Notes: generated by a model not told the origin, from the letters alone. A DNA stretch of 64,000 bases from Rhabdothermincola_A sp041688815 (GCA_041688815.1 JBDNHK010000007.1:20851-84850); one strand, 5' to 3'. Shown: positions 25,187-33,412, counted from the stretch's first letter. Numbers and translations: made by a program.

Positions 25187-25441
25187 GTGCCTCGTCTCCG
25201 ACTCTTCGCCGCCGCCCGCGACGCCGCGGGCACGGCGCGAGCCGAGGTCTCGGGGGCCACGGTCGGCGAGGTTCTCGCCGCCGCCACGCAGCGCTACGGC
25301 GTCGATTTCGCAACCGTGGTCGCCCACAGTCGGGTGTGGCGCAACGGCGAGCCGGCCGACACCGATGAGTCCGTGGGGCCCGACGACGAGGTCGCGATTC
25401 TCCCTCCGGTGTCGGGTGGGTCGTTCTCGGAGGATCGGTGA
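25187..25441 (+). CDS. MoaD/ThiS-like beta-grasp sulfur-carrier protein with C-terminal extension
   Basis: The 84-residue protein has the MoaD pattern LRLFAAARDAAG, ATVGEVLAAA, a WRNGEPA loop and DDEVAILPPVSGG. In MoaD and ThiS the diglycine is the last pair, where the thiocarboxylate forms. Here six residues (SFSEDR) follow it, so activation would need proteolytic trimming, or the protein is not a classical sulfur carrier. The GTG start is 6 bases from TAGCAT. Its stop overlaps the next gene (GTGA). No MoaE, MoeB or ThiF is nearby. Confidence 0.82.
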   Translation: MPRLRLFAAARDAAGTARAEVSGATVGEVLAAATQRYGVDFATVVAHSRVWRNGEPADTDESVGPDDEVAILPPVSGGSFSEDR

Positions 25442-26370
25442 GCGTCACCGGCACGACGCAGGACCGGGGTGGCCGGTTTCGCACCACGCGTGGCGGCGGC
25501 CGAAGCGGCCGTCGCCCCCCGGACTCGGCGGATGGCCCTGTCGCCGGCGCCGAGGTCTCGTCAGCGCCGCACCGGAGCGCGTCGACCTGGGTGGAACGGG
25601 TCGTGGCCGGCCCCCGACCGGCGGGTCGGCGCGGGCGGTTCGGTCTGGTGTGGTTCGTCGTCGCGGCGGCGGCCGCCGCCATCGGATTGTTGGCCCTGGC
25701 CCTGGTTTTCGCCGCCGTTGCCGGAGTTGCCGCCCTGCAGACCGTGGCGGCGTGGACACGGGACCGCAAGCCCCCCGTGCAGCTCGTGGCGGGTGCGGTC
25801 GCAGTGGCCCTGCCGCTCGCGGCGGCGTTCGGGATCGCCCTGGTCGGGGCCCTCACGCTCGTCGCCGTCGCCGCCGCGCTGGTGGCGGCCATGTTGGCCG
25901 ATCTGCCGGCGCGCCGGGCCCGGCGCGCCGGGCGACCCCCGGTGCTGGCGCTGGCCGGTCTCACGCTGCGGTGCGGGCTCTTCCCAGGGCTGGTCGCCGC
26001 CTCGGCTGTGCTCGTGGCCCGCACCGACACCACCGCGTTCTTCATCTTGCTGATCCTCGTCAGCGTGTACGAGGTCGGCAGTTACCTGGTGGGCACCGGC
26101 GCCGCCTCCCGGGTCGAAGGCCCGTTGGCCGGGATGGCGGCGGCGATGGTCCTCACGTTCGCTCTCTCGGTGTTCCAGTTCGGTCCCTTCGACAGCACGG
26201 CGGCGTGGGTCTTCGGAGGATTGGTGGTCGTCACTGCCCCGCTCGGACCGATCGTGGCGTCCACGCTGGCGCCCGACGCGTCGGTGGCCGGTCCCGGTCT
26301 CCGCCGTCTCGACTCGTGGATGCTCGCCGCTCCCCTGTGGGCCTGGATGCTCTGGGGCTACATGAGCTGA
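25438..26370 (+). CDS. CdsA-like integral membrane protein (degenerate signature)
   Basis: The 310-residue protein has a basic N-terminus of 65 residues and about 8 membrane helices. The C-terminal part resembles phosphatidate cytidylyltransferase: a helix with YEVGSYLVG in place of DTGAYFVG, PLGPIVAS in place of the usual GD-containing segment, and RRLDSWMLAAP matching DRLDSxxxxxP. The usual KKT and HGG residues of the CDP signature are missing. It may be a substrate-changed or inactive CdsA relative. It overlaps the MoaD-like gene by four bases. Confidence 0.55.
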   Translation: MSVTGTTQDRGGRFRTTRGGGRSGRRPPDSADGPVAGAEVSSAPHRSASTWVERVVAGPRPAGRRGRFGLVWFVVAAAAAAIGLLALALVFAAVAGVAALQTVAAWTRDRKPPVQLVAGAVAVALPLAAAFGIALVGALTLVAVAAALVAAMLADLPARRARRAGRPPVLALAGLTLRCGLFPGLVAASAVLVARTDTTAFFILLILVSVYEVGSYLVGTGAASRVEGPLAGMAAAMVLTFALSVFQFGPFDSTAAWVFGGLVVVTAPLGPIVASTLAPDASVAGPGLRRLDSWMLAAPLWAWMLWGYMS

Positions 26371-26479
26371 GCCCCGGGTGCGAGGAGCCCATGGAGGGCG
26401 TCGGGCGGCTCCCGCCGACCGGGGGGCGTGCACTCTGGGGCGCCGACGAGCGCCGCCTCGGGCGGGCAGGAGACCTTCC

Positions 26480-27037
26480 ATGACTCGAGAGACCGACAGC
26501 AGTGACGCCACGACCGGGTCCGGGCCAGGGCCCGTCGACCTGACCAGTCTCTCGCTGGCCGAGCTGCGCCGGCGTCGCGACGCGGCGGTCGACGCTGAGA
26601 CCGGTCTGTCGTACCTGCGTCGTCTGGTTCAGGGTCCGCTCGATCTGGCGCGAGCCGAGCTCGACCATTGCGCCGCCGGCGAGCATCGTGACCTGGCCGC
26701 GATGGTCGAGCAACTCCCCGAGGTGCTCACCGAGACGGGGCGCGGCGGGGCGGGCGGCCGCCTGCCTCTTTCCCTCGATCCGAGCTCGGTCGACCCCGAG
26801 CTGTCCGACGAGCTGACGCGCGTCACCGATGGTGGGGCGGCCGTGGCCGGCCTGCCCGAAAAGACGAACGACGAGCTCGCGGCCTTGGCCAGCGACCTCG
26901 ACGATCTCGAGCGGAGGGTCTCGGCTCGTCGCAAGGGCCTTCACCGCGAGATCGACGCCTTCGACGCGGAGTTGGCCGAGCGCGACCGCCGCGGTGGCGC
27001 CACCGTCGAGGGCGCGCTGTCAGCCCGTTTGGAGTGA
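26480..27037 (+). CDS. rsiG: RsiG-like anti-sigma factor with c-di-GMP-binding motifs
   Basis: In Streptomyces, RsiG binds the sporulation sigma factor WhiG only when loaded with c-di-GMP, through two copies of E(X)3S(X)2R(X)3Q(X)3D on a helical hairpin. This 185-residue protein has an exact first copy at residues 40-55 (E40, S44, R47, Q51, D55). A second copy at 144-159 has His in place of Gln (E144, S148, R151, H155, D159). The N-terminus LSLAELRRRRDAAVDAE also fits the family. The ATG has an AGGAGA site six bases upstream. No sigma factor gene is in the window. Family match is firm; the sigma partner is unknown. Confidence 0.82.
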   Translation: MTRETDSSDATTGSGPGPVDLTSLSLAELRRRRDAAVDAETGLSYLRRLVQGPLDLARAELDHCAAGEHRDLAAMVEQLPEVLTETGRGGAGGRLPLSLDPSSVDPELSDELTRVTDGGAAVAGLPEKTNDELAALASDLDDLERRVSARRKGLHREIDAFDAELAERDRRGGATVEGALSARLE

Positions 27038-27106
27038 CGCTTCGCCGGTTCCGGTCGCGCCGGTTCGACCCCCGCCAATTCAACGACGCACCACTAGCCT
27101 GATCTG

Positions 27107-28321
27107 GTGCGTTCCCTGGCCGTGCTCTCGCTGCACACGTCCCCATTGGCCCAGCCTGGTTCGGGTGACTCCGGCGGCATGAACGTCTACGTCCGCGAGC
27201 TGGTGGCGGCGCTGGCCCAGGCCGGGGTGCGCACCGAGGTCTACGTGCGGCGGTGGGCGCCGGATCTGCCCGACGTGGTCGATGTCGAGCCGGGTTTCCG
27301 GGTCGTCCACGTCGAAGCCGGCCCGATCGACCTGGCCAAGGAGCAGCTCCCCGACATCGTCGACGCCTACACCGAGGCCGTGGCCCGGCACCTCACGCGG
27401 CGCGACGGGCCCGACGCCCTCCATGCCAACTACTGGCTGTCGGGTCTGGCCGGGCACCGGCTCAAGCACGAGCTGTCATTGCCCCTGGTGTCCACCTTCC
27501 ACACCCTGGCCCGGGTGAAGGCCGACACCGGTGACGCCGAGCCGGCGCACCGGGTGGAGGCCGAGACCGAGGTCATCGCCTGCTCCGACGCCATCCTGGC
27601 CAACAGCCAGGCCGAGGCCACCCAGCTCGTCGAGCTCTACGGCGCCCGGTCCGAGCGCATCGAGATCGTTCCTCCCGGTGTCGACCACGCGTTCTTCTCT
27701 CCCGGTGACCGTGGTGGGGCCCGCGCGGCGCTGGGTCTCGGCTCCCACCCCGTTCTGCTCTTCGTGGGTCGTATCCAGCCCCTCAAGGGCGTGGGGGTGG
27801 CCATCGAGGCCCTGGCCGCGTTGTCGGCCACCCACCCCGATGCCGTGCTGGTCGTGGTGGGTGGGCCCAGCGGCGTGGAGGGCGATGCCGAGCAGGCCGC
27901 CGCGCTCGAGCTGGTGGCGCGCCTCGGGCTGGGAGATCGGGTGCGGTTCGTTGCGCCCCAACCCCACCACCTGCTGTCCACGTACTACCGCGCCGCCGAC
28001 GTGTGTGTGGTGCCCAGCCGTTCCGAGTCGTTCGGTCTCGTCGCCCTCGAAGCGGGTGCGTGCGGCACCCCGGTGGTGGCCGCCGCCGTCGGTGGCCTGC
28101 TCACGCTGGTCGACGACGGGGTCACCGGCCTTCTGGTCGACACCCGCGACCCCGCGGACTACGCCGTCGCCGTGACCGAGATCCTCGATCACCCGGCCCG
28201 TGCTGCTGCGATGGCCGCTGCGGCGGCCGAGCGGGCCCGCGGGTACACGTGGTCCACCAGCGCGGCGCGCCTGCGCCGGCTCTACGCCGACGTCACCGCC
28301 CGCGAGCCGGTGCGGTGCTGA
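27107..28321 (+). CDS. mshA: D-inositol-3-phosphate glycosyltransferase MshA (mycothiol)
   Basis: MshA joins GlcNAc to inositol 3-phosphate, the first step of mycothiol synthesis. The 404-residue GT4 protein has the diagnostic N-terminus SLHTSPLAQPGSGDSGGMNVYVREL, LHANYWLSG, STFHTLARVK, PPGVDHAFFSPGDR, VGRIQPLKG and the donor-site ESFGLVALEA. All fit MshA rather than generic GT4 enzymes. The GTG start is 6 bases from TAGCCT (27095-27100), so the mRNA is probably leaderless. It is followed by a YbjN-domain gene, a neighbour also seen in other Actinobacteria. Confidence 0.95.
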   Translation: MRSLAVLSLHTSPLAQPGSGDSGGMNVYVRELVAALAQAGVRTEVYVRRWAPDLPDVVDVEPGFRVVHVEAGPIDLAKEQLPDIVDAYTEAVARHLTRRDGPDALHANYWLSGLAGHRLKHELSLPLVSTFHTLARVKADTGDAEPAHRVEAETEVIACSDAILANSQAEATQLVELYGARSERIEIVPPGVDHAFFSPGDRGGARAALGLGSHPVLLFVGRIQPLKGVGVAIEALAALSATHPDAVLVVVGGPSGVEGDAEQAAALELVARLGLGDRVRFVAPQPHHLLSTYYRAADVCVVPSRSESFGLVALEAGACGTPVVAAAVGGLLTLVDDGVTGLLVDTRDPADYAVAVTEILDHPARAAAMAAAAAERARGYTWSTSAARLRRLYADVTAREPVRC

Positions 28322-28358
28322 CCACCATCTGACCCACACCGATCCACGAGGGAGAACC

Positions 28359-28826
28359 ATGGCCGACGAGATCGCCGATGTCGCGACCCTCGACGCGCTC
28401 GAGGGCCGCATCGACGCCTGGCTTCGTTCCGAGCTCGCTGAGAACGCGGTGGTGGCCGCGGTCGAGCGGGGCGAACCGGGAGAGCGCCGGTGGTACGTGC
28501 GGGTGCGGGGTGAGGCCAAGGACGTGTTCAGCATCTGGTTCACGCTGCGCCAGCGCACGCTGCACTACGAGACCTACGTGATGCCAGCACCCGAGGAGAA
28601 CCAGGGGCAGTTCTACGAGCACCTCCTGCGCCGCAACCGCCACCTGAGCGGGGCCACGTTCTGCATCGGCGAGGAGGACGCGGTGTTCCTCGAAGGCAGC
28701 CTCGGTGTCCACGCCGTCGACGAGGGTGAGCTGGACCGGATCCTGGGCACGGTCTACGCGTCGGTCGAGCGGTACTTCCTCCCGGCTCTGCGTATCGGTT
28801 ACGCCTCGCGCTTCACCGAACTCTGA
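28359..28826 (+). CDS. YbjN-domain protein
   Basis: The 155-residue protein has the alpha/beta YbjN fold: WYVRVRGEAKDVFSIWFTLRQRTLHYETYVMP, then FYEHLLRRNRHLSGATF and a closing helix. In structure it resembles type III secretion chaperones. In Actinobacteria it commonly follows mshA, and its role is unknown. An AGGGAGA site precedes the ATG. The stop is followed by an AT-rich region. Confidence 0.82.
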   Translation: MADEIADVATLDALEGRIDAWLRSELAENAVVAAVERGEPGERRWYVRVRGEAKDVFSIWFTLRQRTLHYETYVMPAPEENQGQFYEHLLRRNRHLSGATFCIGEEDAVFLEGSLGVHAVDEGELDRILGTVYASVERYFLPALRIGYASRFTEL

Positions 28827-28853
28827 CGTCAGCATCATTTTCAGATCTTTTCA

Positions 28854-28882
28854 TTGCATTTGATTGTCTCAGGTTCTACGGT
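28854..28882 (+). promoter_or_regulatory. Strong predicted promoter in an AT-rich island
   Basis: TTGCAT (28854-28859) and TACGGT (28877-28882) are exactly 17 bases apart. This is one of the few places in the window with a good -35 box. It lies in a 60-base AT-rich stretch (28831-28876), unlike the surrounding high-GC DNA. The expected start, near 28889, is at the edge of a long hairpin. Confidence 0.5.
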
Positions 28883-28889
28883 GGCGACA

Positions 28890-28933
28890 GCTCGGGTCGC
28901 CGACCGATCGGGGAAGACGGTCGGCGCCCGAGC
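28890..28933 (+). ncRNA. Candidate structured RNA or terminator hairpin
   Basis: GCTCGGG-T-CGCCGACCG (28890-28906) pairs with CGGTCGGCGCCCGAGC (28918-28933). The stem is 16 bp with one bulged T and an 11-base loop. The sequence CTTTCCC follows. It begins where transcription from the 28854-28882 promoter should start. It may be a small RNA, the 5' structure of a transcript antisense to vapC, or an imperfect terminator for the ybjN unit. The remaining bases to 29001 hold no convincing gene. Confidence 0.4.
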
Positions 28934-29001
28934 CTTTCCCACTGCGGCTGGATCACTTCGCCGAGAGGGTCCGGTCCGGGCGCCGGTGGCCGACGCCCGG
29001 C

Positions 29002-29409
29002 TCAGCGACCGGGATGGGCAACGGGCACGACCGTGAGATCGATGATGCCGGAGAAGTCGCGCGGGTTGCAGGTGTGCAGCGGGAGGTCGTGGGCGATGCA
29101 CACCGAGGCGATCATGGCGTCATAGGCCCGCGCCGCCGGCTTACGCCCGGCTGCCCTCAGTGAGGCGGCGACCTGACCGAAGCTGCGGGCGGCGGCGGCA
29201 TCGAACGGCAGCGGGTCGAAGTCAGCTTCGGCCTGTTGGAGGTGGGCCTGGCGGGCCGCCCGCTCGCTCTCCACCGCCGCCACCAGCGGTCCGACCGACA
29301 GCTCGGCCAGGGTGATCGCCGTGATCAGCGGCTCGGTGGGTAACGATGCCGGGTCGCTGATCCGCCCGAGCAGGATGAGCGTGCTCGTGTCGAGCACTCC
29401 TCGGGCCAT
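29002..29409 (-). CDS. vapC: VapC-type PIN-domain ribonuclease toxin
   Basis: The 135-residue protein has the PIN acidic residues D7 (LDTSTLILL), E36 (ITLAELSVG), D97 (ARAYDAMIAS) and D118 (NPRDF). VapC toxins cut tRNA or rRNA and are neutralised by the antitoxin encoded upstream. Its ATG overlaps the antitoxin stop, the usual order in vapBC. The RNA target cannot be told. Confidence 0.9.
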   Translation of the reverse strand: MARGVLDTSTLILLGRISDPASLPTEPLITAITLAELSVGPLVAAVESERAARQAHLQQAEADFDPLPFDAAAARSFGQVAASLRAAGRKPAARAYDAMIASVCIAHDLPLHTCNPRDFSGIIDLTVVPVAHPGR

Positions 29410-29645
29410 CAGATCGACGCGTCGATCGTGTTGTCGATGTCCGACCGGAGCTGGTCGGGGTCGACCACGGGGAGGCGCCGTCGCCGTTCCCTCAGCTCAT
29501 CGAGCAGGAGGGGTGGTGCGGGCAGGGCGGTCAGGTGCGCGACCGGCCGACCGGCCCGAGTGATCGTCACCCGCTCGCCCTGCTGGGCGCGCTCGACCAC
29601 CTCACCGCCGTGGTTGCGCAGGTCTCGGATGGACACGTTGGACAC
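29409..29645 (-). CDS. vapB: VapB/Phd-YefM-type antitoxin
   Basis: The 78-residue protein has the Phd/YefM DNA-binding N-terminus VSIRDLRNHGGEVVERAQQGERVTITRAGRPVAHL, followed by a toxin-neutralising tail. Such antitoxins repress their own operon together with the toxin. The GTG at 29645 is 6 bases from TACCTT (29652-29657), and a perfect palindrome overlaps this promoter. The transcript therefore appears leaderless. Confidence 0.9.
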   Translation of the reverse strand: MSNVSIRDLRNHGGEVVERAQQGERVTITRAGRPVAHLTALPAPPLLLDELRERRRRLPVVDPDQLRSDIDNTIDASI

Positions 29646-29651
29646 CCGGTC

Positions 29652-29670
29652 AAGGTATCACGCGTGATAC
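29652..29670 (-). promoter_or_regulatory. vapBC promoter and palindromic operator
   Basis: The -10 hexamer TACCTT occupies 29652-29657 on the minus strand. The 16-base perfect palindrome GTATCACGCGTGATAC occupies 29655-29670 and overlaps the upstream half of the hexamer. Binding of a VapBC complex there would block polymerase. No other copy of the palindrome was noticed in the window. Confidence 0.7.
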
Positions 29671-29731
29671 GCACCGCCGCTGACCAATTGCGGATCCGAC
29701 GAGGGCGGGCGGGGCGCCGCCGCCGGTCGGC

Positions 29732-31363
29732 TCAGTCCGCGGGCGCGGCGTCCTCGGCGAGGGCCACGGCCTTGGCCCAGCGGTAGTCGGCCTTGCCCGA
29801 GGGGGAGCGCACCATCTCGTCCACGAAGTGGACCTCACGGGGCAGCTTGTACGACGCCAGCATCTGGCGGGCGTGGTCGCGGAGCTCGTCGACCGTGGGG
29901 CGGGCGTCGCCACGGGGCGCGATGACGGCGGTGACCCGTTCACCGAAGCGTTCGTCGGGCACGCCCACGACGACGGCGTCGAAGACGTCGGGGTGGCCTT
30001 TCAGCACCAGCTCGACCTCTTCGGGGTAGATCTTCTCGCCCCCGGAGTTGATCGACACCGACCCCCGCCCGAGCAGGGTGATGGTGCCGTCGGCCTCGGC
30101 GATGGCCATGTCGCCCGGCACCACCCAACGCTCGCCGTTGATCGTCGGGAACGTCTCGGCGGTCTTCTTCTCGTCCTTGTAGTACCCGAGGGGGATGTGG
30201 CCCCGGCGGACCAGGCGCCCCACCTGGCCACCGCCGGGGGTGGTGGGGTTGCCCTCGTCATCGATCACCAGCGTGTGGTCACCAAAGGTGAACTGCGGCC
30301 GGCCCTGGGCGTCGCTGCTGCTTCCCGTTCCCTGGAAGCCGGTCTCGGAGGCGCCGATGGCGTCGAAGAGGATGATGTTGGGCATCAGTTCGGTGAGCCG
30401 CTGCTTCACCGACGGAGAGAGGATGGCCCCGCCGGAGCTGACGAGGAACAGCGAGGACAGGTCGACGGACTCGGGGAGCGACTCGAGCGCATCGGTCAGC
30501 GGACGGGCCTGGGCGTCGCCGACCAGCGACATGGCCACGACCTTCTCGTCGGAGGCGATGCGCCACACCTCTGCCGGGTCGAGGTGCCGGGACGCGTTCA
30601 GGATCAACGTCGCCCCGCCGAGCGCGGCCACGATGGACGTCCACTGGGCGGCGCCGTGCATGAGCGGCGCCACCGGGAACGTGGCGGTGAGAGCGGACGT
30701 GGCCGCACGTTCGGCCACCTGCGAGGGCTCGTCCAGCGGTGGGGTCATGGTGGTCATCACCGGGCCGATGGTGGCCTTGAAGAAGTCGTCCTGGCGCCAC
30801 ATCACGCCCTTGGGCATGCCCGTGGTGCCGCCGGTGTAGAGCATGTAGAGGTCGTCACCGCTGCGGGCACCGAACCCGCGCTCGGGGGACGCCGCGGCCA
30901 GGGCGTCCTCGTAGGCCACGGCGTCGCACACCGAGATGTCGGCCCCGGAGCCGTCGTCGATGGCCAGGCAGACCCGCAGAAGGGGACAGTCGTCGCGGAC
31001 GGCGCCGATGCGCTCGGAGAACTCGGCCCCGTGCACCACCGCGACGAGATCGGCGTTGTCGAACAGGTAGCGCAACTCGTTCTCGACGTAGCGGTAGTTC
31101 ACGTTCACCGGCACCGCCCGCAGCTTCCACAGAGCCCACTGCGCCTCGACCCACTCGGGCGAGTTGTAGGCGTAGATGCCGACCTTGTCGCCCGGCACGA
31201 TGCCGCGATCGGCGAGGGCATGGGCCAACCGGTTGGCTCGGGCGTCGAGCTCGGCGAAGGTGAGGCGACGCGGACCTCCCACGGCGTTCGGCACCACCAG
31301 GGCCTCGCGGTCGGGGATCACGTCGACCACCGACTCGAACAGATCGGCCAGGTTCCAGATCAT
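29732..31363 (-). CDS. Acyl-CoA synthetase (FadD3/FadD19-like)
   Basis: The 543-residue ANL enzyme has the P-loop YTGGTTGMPKGVM, the A5 region GASETG, A7 GDMA and A8 INSGGEKIYPEEVE, and the catalytic lysine in PSGKADYRWAK. The closest groups are actinobacterial FadD enzymes that activate sterol side-chain or ring-derived acids. The start at 31363 has a GGAGG (31369-31373) five bases upstream, so it is preferred to the ATG at 31384. It is divergent from a Baeyer-Villiger monooxygenase operon, in line with activation of acids made by that pathway. Confidence 0.88.
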   Translation of the reverse strand: MIWNLADLFESVVDVIPDREALVVPNAVGGPRRLTFAELDARANRLAHALADRGIVPGDKVGIYAYNSPEWVEAQWALWKLRAVPVNVNYRYVENELRYLFDNADLVAVVHGAEFSERIGAVRDDCPLLRVCLAIDDGSGADISVCDAVAYEDALAAASPERGFGARSGDDLYMLYTGGTTGMPKGVMWRQDDFFKATIGPVMTTMTPPLDEPSQVAERAATSALTATFPVAPLMHGAAQWTSIVAALGGATLILNASRHLDPAEVWRIASDEKVVAMSLVGDAQARPLTDALESLPESVDLSSLFLVSSGGAILSPSVKQRLTELMPNIILFDAIGASETGFQGTGSSSDAQGRPQFTFGDHTLVIDDEGNPTTPGGGQVGRLVRRGHIPLGYYKDEKKTAETFPTINGERWVVPGDMAIAEADGTITLLGRGSVSINSGGEKIYPEEVELVLKGHPDVFDAVVVGVPDERFGERVTAVIAPRGDARPTVDELRDHARQMLASYKLPREVHFVDEMVRSPSGKADYRWAKAVALAEDAAPAD

Positions 31364-31454
31364 CAGGTCCTCCAGGATCGGCAACGTGGTCCGGAACGGT
31401 AGTTCCGGTGCACGGCCGCCGAGCGGCGGCTTTCGGCGCCCGTGCTGACGCGGC

Positions 31455-31463
31455 TGTTAGAAT
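31455..31463 (+). promoter_or_regulatory. Extended -10 promoter for the monooxygenase operon
   Basis: TGTTAGAAT is an extended -10 element (TG-N-TAGAAT) in an AT-rich patch of a GC-rich spacer. It lies about 85 bases upstream of the GTG start at 31549. No good -35 was seen, as is common with extended -10 promoters. Confidence 0.4.
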
Positions 31464-31548
31464 TCACTTATGGCGTGACGGGTCGGCCTCTTTGCCCGGT
31501 GCCAGCGCCGTCCGGCCCATGGGCCGGTCCGAGGGGGAGGGGACGAGA

Positions 31549-33369
31549 GTGGCAGATGAAGTCGCGGCGGACGACGACCCGGAGTCCACCCGAGCCAAGT
31601 ACCGGGCCGAGCGCGACAAGCGCCTCGTGCCCGGTCGCGCCGCCATCCGCGACCTGGCCCACGACGAGGTCTTCTCGGCCTATCGGCGGGACCCGTTCAC
31701 CCCGTACACCGACCGTGACCCGATCGGCGACGAGGTCGACGTCGTCATCGTGGGGGGAGGGATCGCCGGGCTGTTGGCCGGGGCCGAGCTGCGCCGCCAT
31801 GGCATCGAGCGCATCCGCATCGTCGATCAGGCCGGAGGCGTGGGCGGCACCTGGTACTGGAACCGTTACCCGGGGGTGATGTGCGACATCGAGTCCTACA
31901 TCTACCTCCCGATGCTCGAGGAGCTCGGCTACGTGCCGAAGGAGCGCTACGCCTCGGGTGAGGAGATCCGGCGGCACCTCGAGGCCATCGCCGACCGGTT
32001 CGACCTGGTGCCCGACGCTCTCTTCCACACCGGCGTCACCCGGGCCGAGTGGAACGAGACCGCGGCCCGATGGCGGGTCCACACCGACCGTGGTGACGAG
32101 ATCAACAGTCGCCATTACGTGCTCGCGGTCGGCATCCTCAACCTGCTGAAGCTGCCGGCCGTCACCGGTATGGAGCAGTTCGAGGGCCATTCGTTCCACA
32201 CGGCCCGATGGGACTACGCCTACACCGGTGGCGCGCCCGGTGCGCCGCTCACTCAGCTTTTCGACAAGACCGTGGGCCTCGTCGGTACCGGCGCCACCGG
32301 AATCCAGTGTGTGAAGGCCCTGGCCGAGGGGGCCGAGCACGTCTACGTCTTCCAGCGCACCCCTTCAGCCATCGGGGTGCGGGGCAACTGCCCCACCCCC
32401 GTCGACTTCTCCTCGGCCCTACGTCCGGGTTGGCAACAGGACCGGATGGACAACTTCCAGGCCATCATGCTCGGCCGACCCGTCGACGAGGACCTGACCG
32501 ACGACGGGTGGACGCACCACTACGCCGCCCCTCAGCGCCTGCCCCGTCCCCCGGACGTGAGCCTCGAAACCTTCCTGCGCTCGGCCGAGGACGTCGACTT
32601 CTCGATCATGGAGCAGCACCGCCGGCGCGTCGCCGAGCTGGTGGCCGACCCGGCCACAGCCGAAGCCATGAAGCCCTACTACCGTTACATCTGCAAGCGT
32701 CCCTGCTTCCACGACGACTACCTCGAGGTGTTCAACGAACCCAACGTCACGCTGGTCGACTGCCCCGGCGGGTTCGAGCGCGTGAGCGAGCACGGACCCG
32801 TGGTCGACGGCCGGCAGTACGAGGTGGACCTGCTCGTCTACGGCACCGGCTTCGAGGCCGAGGTCACCCCGGTGTTCCGCCGGGCCGGGCACGACATCGT
32901 GGGTCGAGGTGGCGTCACCCTCGCCGAGAAGTGGGTCGACGGCGCGGCCAGCCTCTACGGCATGATGAGCCGCGGCTTCCCGAACCTGTTCATCATGCCC
33001 GCCCCGGGGCAGCAGGCTGTCGTGACCGTCAACTACACCCAGCTCGCGGTGTTGGGAGCCGAGTTCGTGGCGGGTGTGGTCGGCGCCCTCGCACGGCGCG
33101 GCGTGGACGCGTTCGACGTGAGCGCCGAGGCCGAGGCCGACTGGACGCAGAACATCGTCGACTCCTACGTCGACTCCAGCGCGGTGATGTCGGCCTGCAC
33201 CCCGTCGAGGATCAACAACGAGGGTCACCCCGAGGCCGCCAACCCCCGCAACGGCAACTTCGGCCGGGGGCTCGGCGACTACTTCGCCTATCGCGACCGG
33301 TTGCAGCAGTGGCTCGCCGGGGGCGACTTCGACGGCCTCGAGCTCGACGTGCGGACGGCGGCGCCGTGA
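31549..33369 (+). CDS. Flavin-dependent Baeyer-Villiger-type monooxygenase
   Basis: The 606-residue protein has the FAD Rossmann motif VIVGGGIAGLLAG, then GGVGGTWYWNRYPGVMCD, the Baeyer-Villiger fingerprint FEGHSFHTARWDY (F-x-G-x3-H-T-x2-W), and the NADPH motif GLVGTGATGIQ. These enzymes insert oxygen next to a ketone to form an ester or lactone. The GTG start follows a GGGGAGGGG region; an ATG at 31519 is an alternative. It leads an operon with a tandem SDR and an amidohydrolase. These may oxidise an alcohol to a ketone, oxygenate it and hydrolyse the product. Confidence 0.92.
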   Translation: MADEVAADDDPESTRAKYRAERDKRLVPGRAAIRDLAHDEVFSAYRRDPFTPYTDRDPIGDEVDVVIVGGGIAGLLAGAELRRHGIERIRIVDQAGGVGGTWYWNRYPGVMCDIESYIYLPMLEELGYVPKERYASGEEIRRHLEAIADRFDLVPDALFHTGVTRAEWNETAARWRVHTDRGDEINSRHYVLAVGILNLLKLPAVTGMEQFEGHSFHTARWDYAYTGGAPGAPLTQLFDKTVGLVGTGATGIQCVKALAEGAEHVYVFQRTPSAIGVRGNCPTPVDFSSALRPGWQQDRMDNFQAIMLGRPVDEDLTDDGWTHHYAAPQRLPRPPDVSLETFLRSAEDVDFSIMEQHRRRVAELVADPATAEAMKPYYRYICKRPCFHDDYLEVFNEPNVTLVDCPGGFERVSEHGPVVDGRQYEVDLLVYGTGFEAEVTPVFRRAGHDIVGRGGVTLAEKWVDGAASLYGMMSRGFPNLFIMPAPGQQAVVTVNYTQLAVLGAEFVAGVVGALARRGVDAFDVSAEAEADWTQNIVDSYVDSSAVMSACTPSRINNEGHPEAANPRNGNFGRGLGDYFAYRDRLQQWLAGGDFDGLELDVRTAAP

Positions 33370-33412
33370 TCGCCGTCGCCGGACGTTGACGAGCGGGCGC
33401 GGAGGATCGGCG

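Noticed and set aside
28943..28956. TGCGGCTGGATCAC, identical to the conserved 3' end of 16S rRNA just before the anti-Shine-Dalgarno.
   Set aside because: No other 16S sequence is near and the following bases (TTCGCC) do not match CCTCC. A 14-base chance match cannot be excluded; noted only because it lies in the odd AT-rich island.
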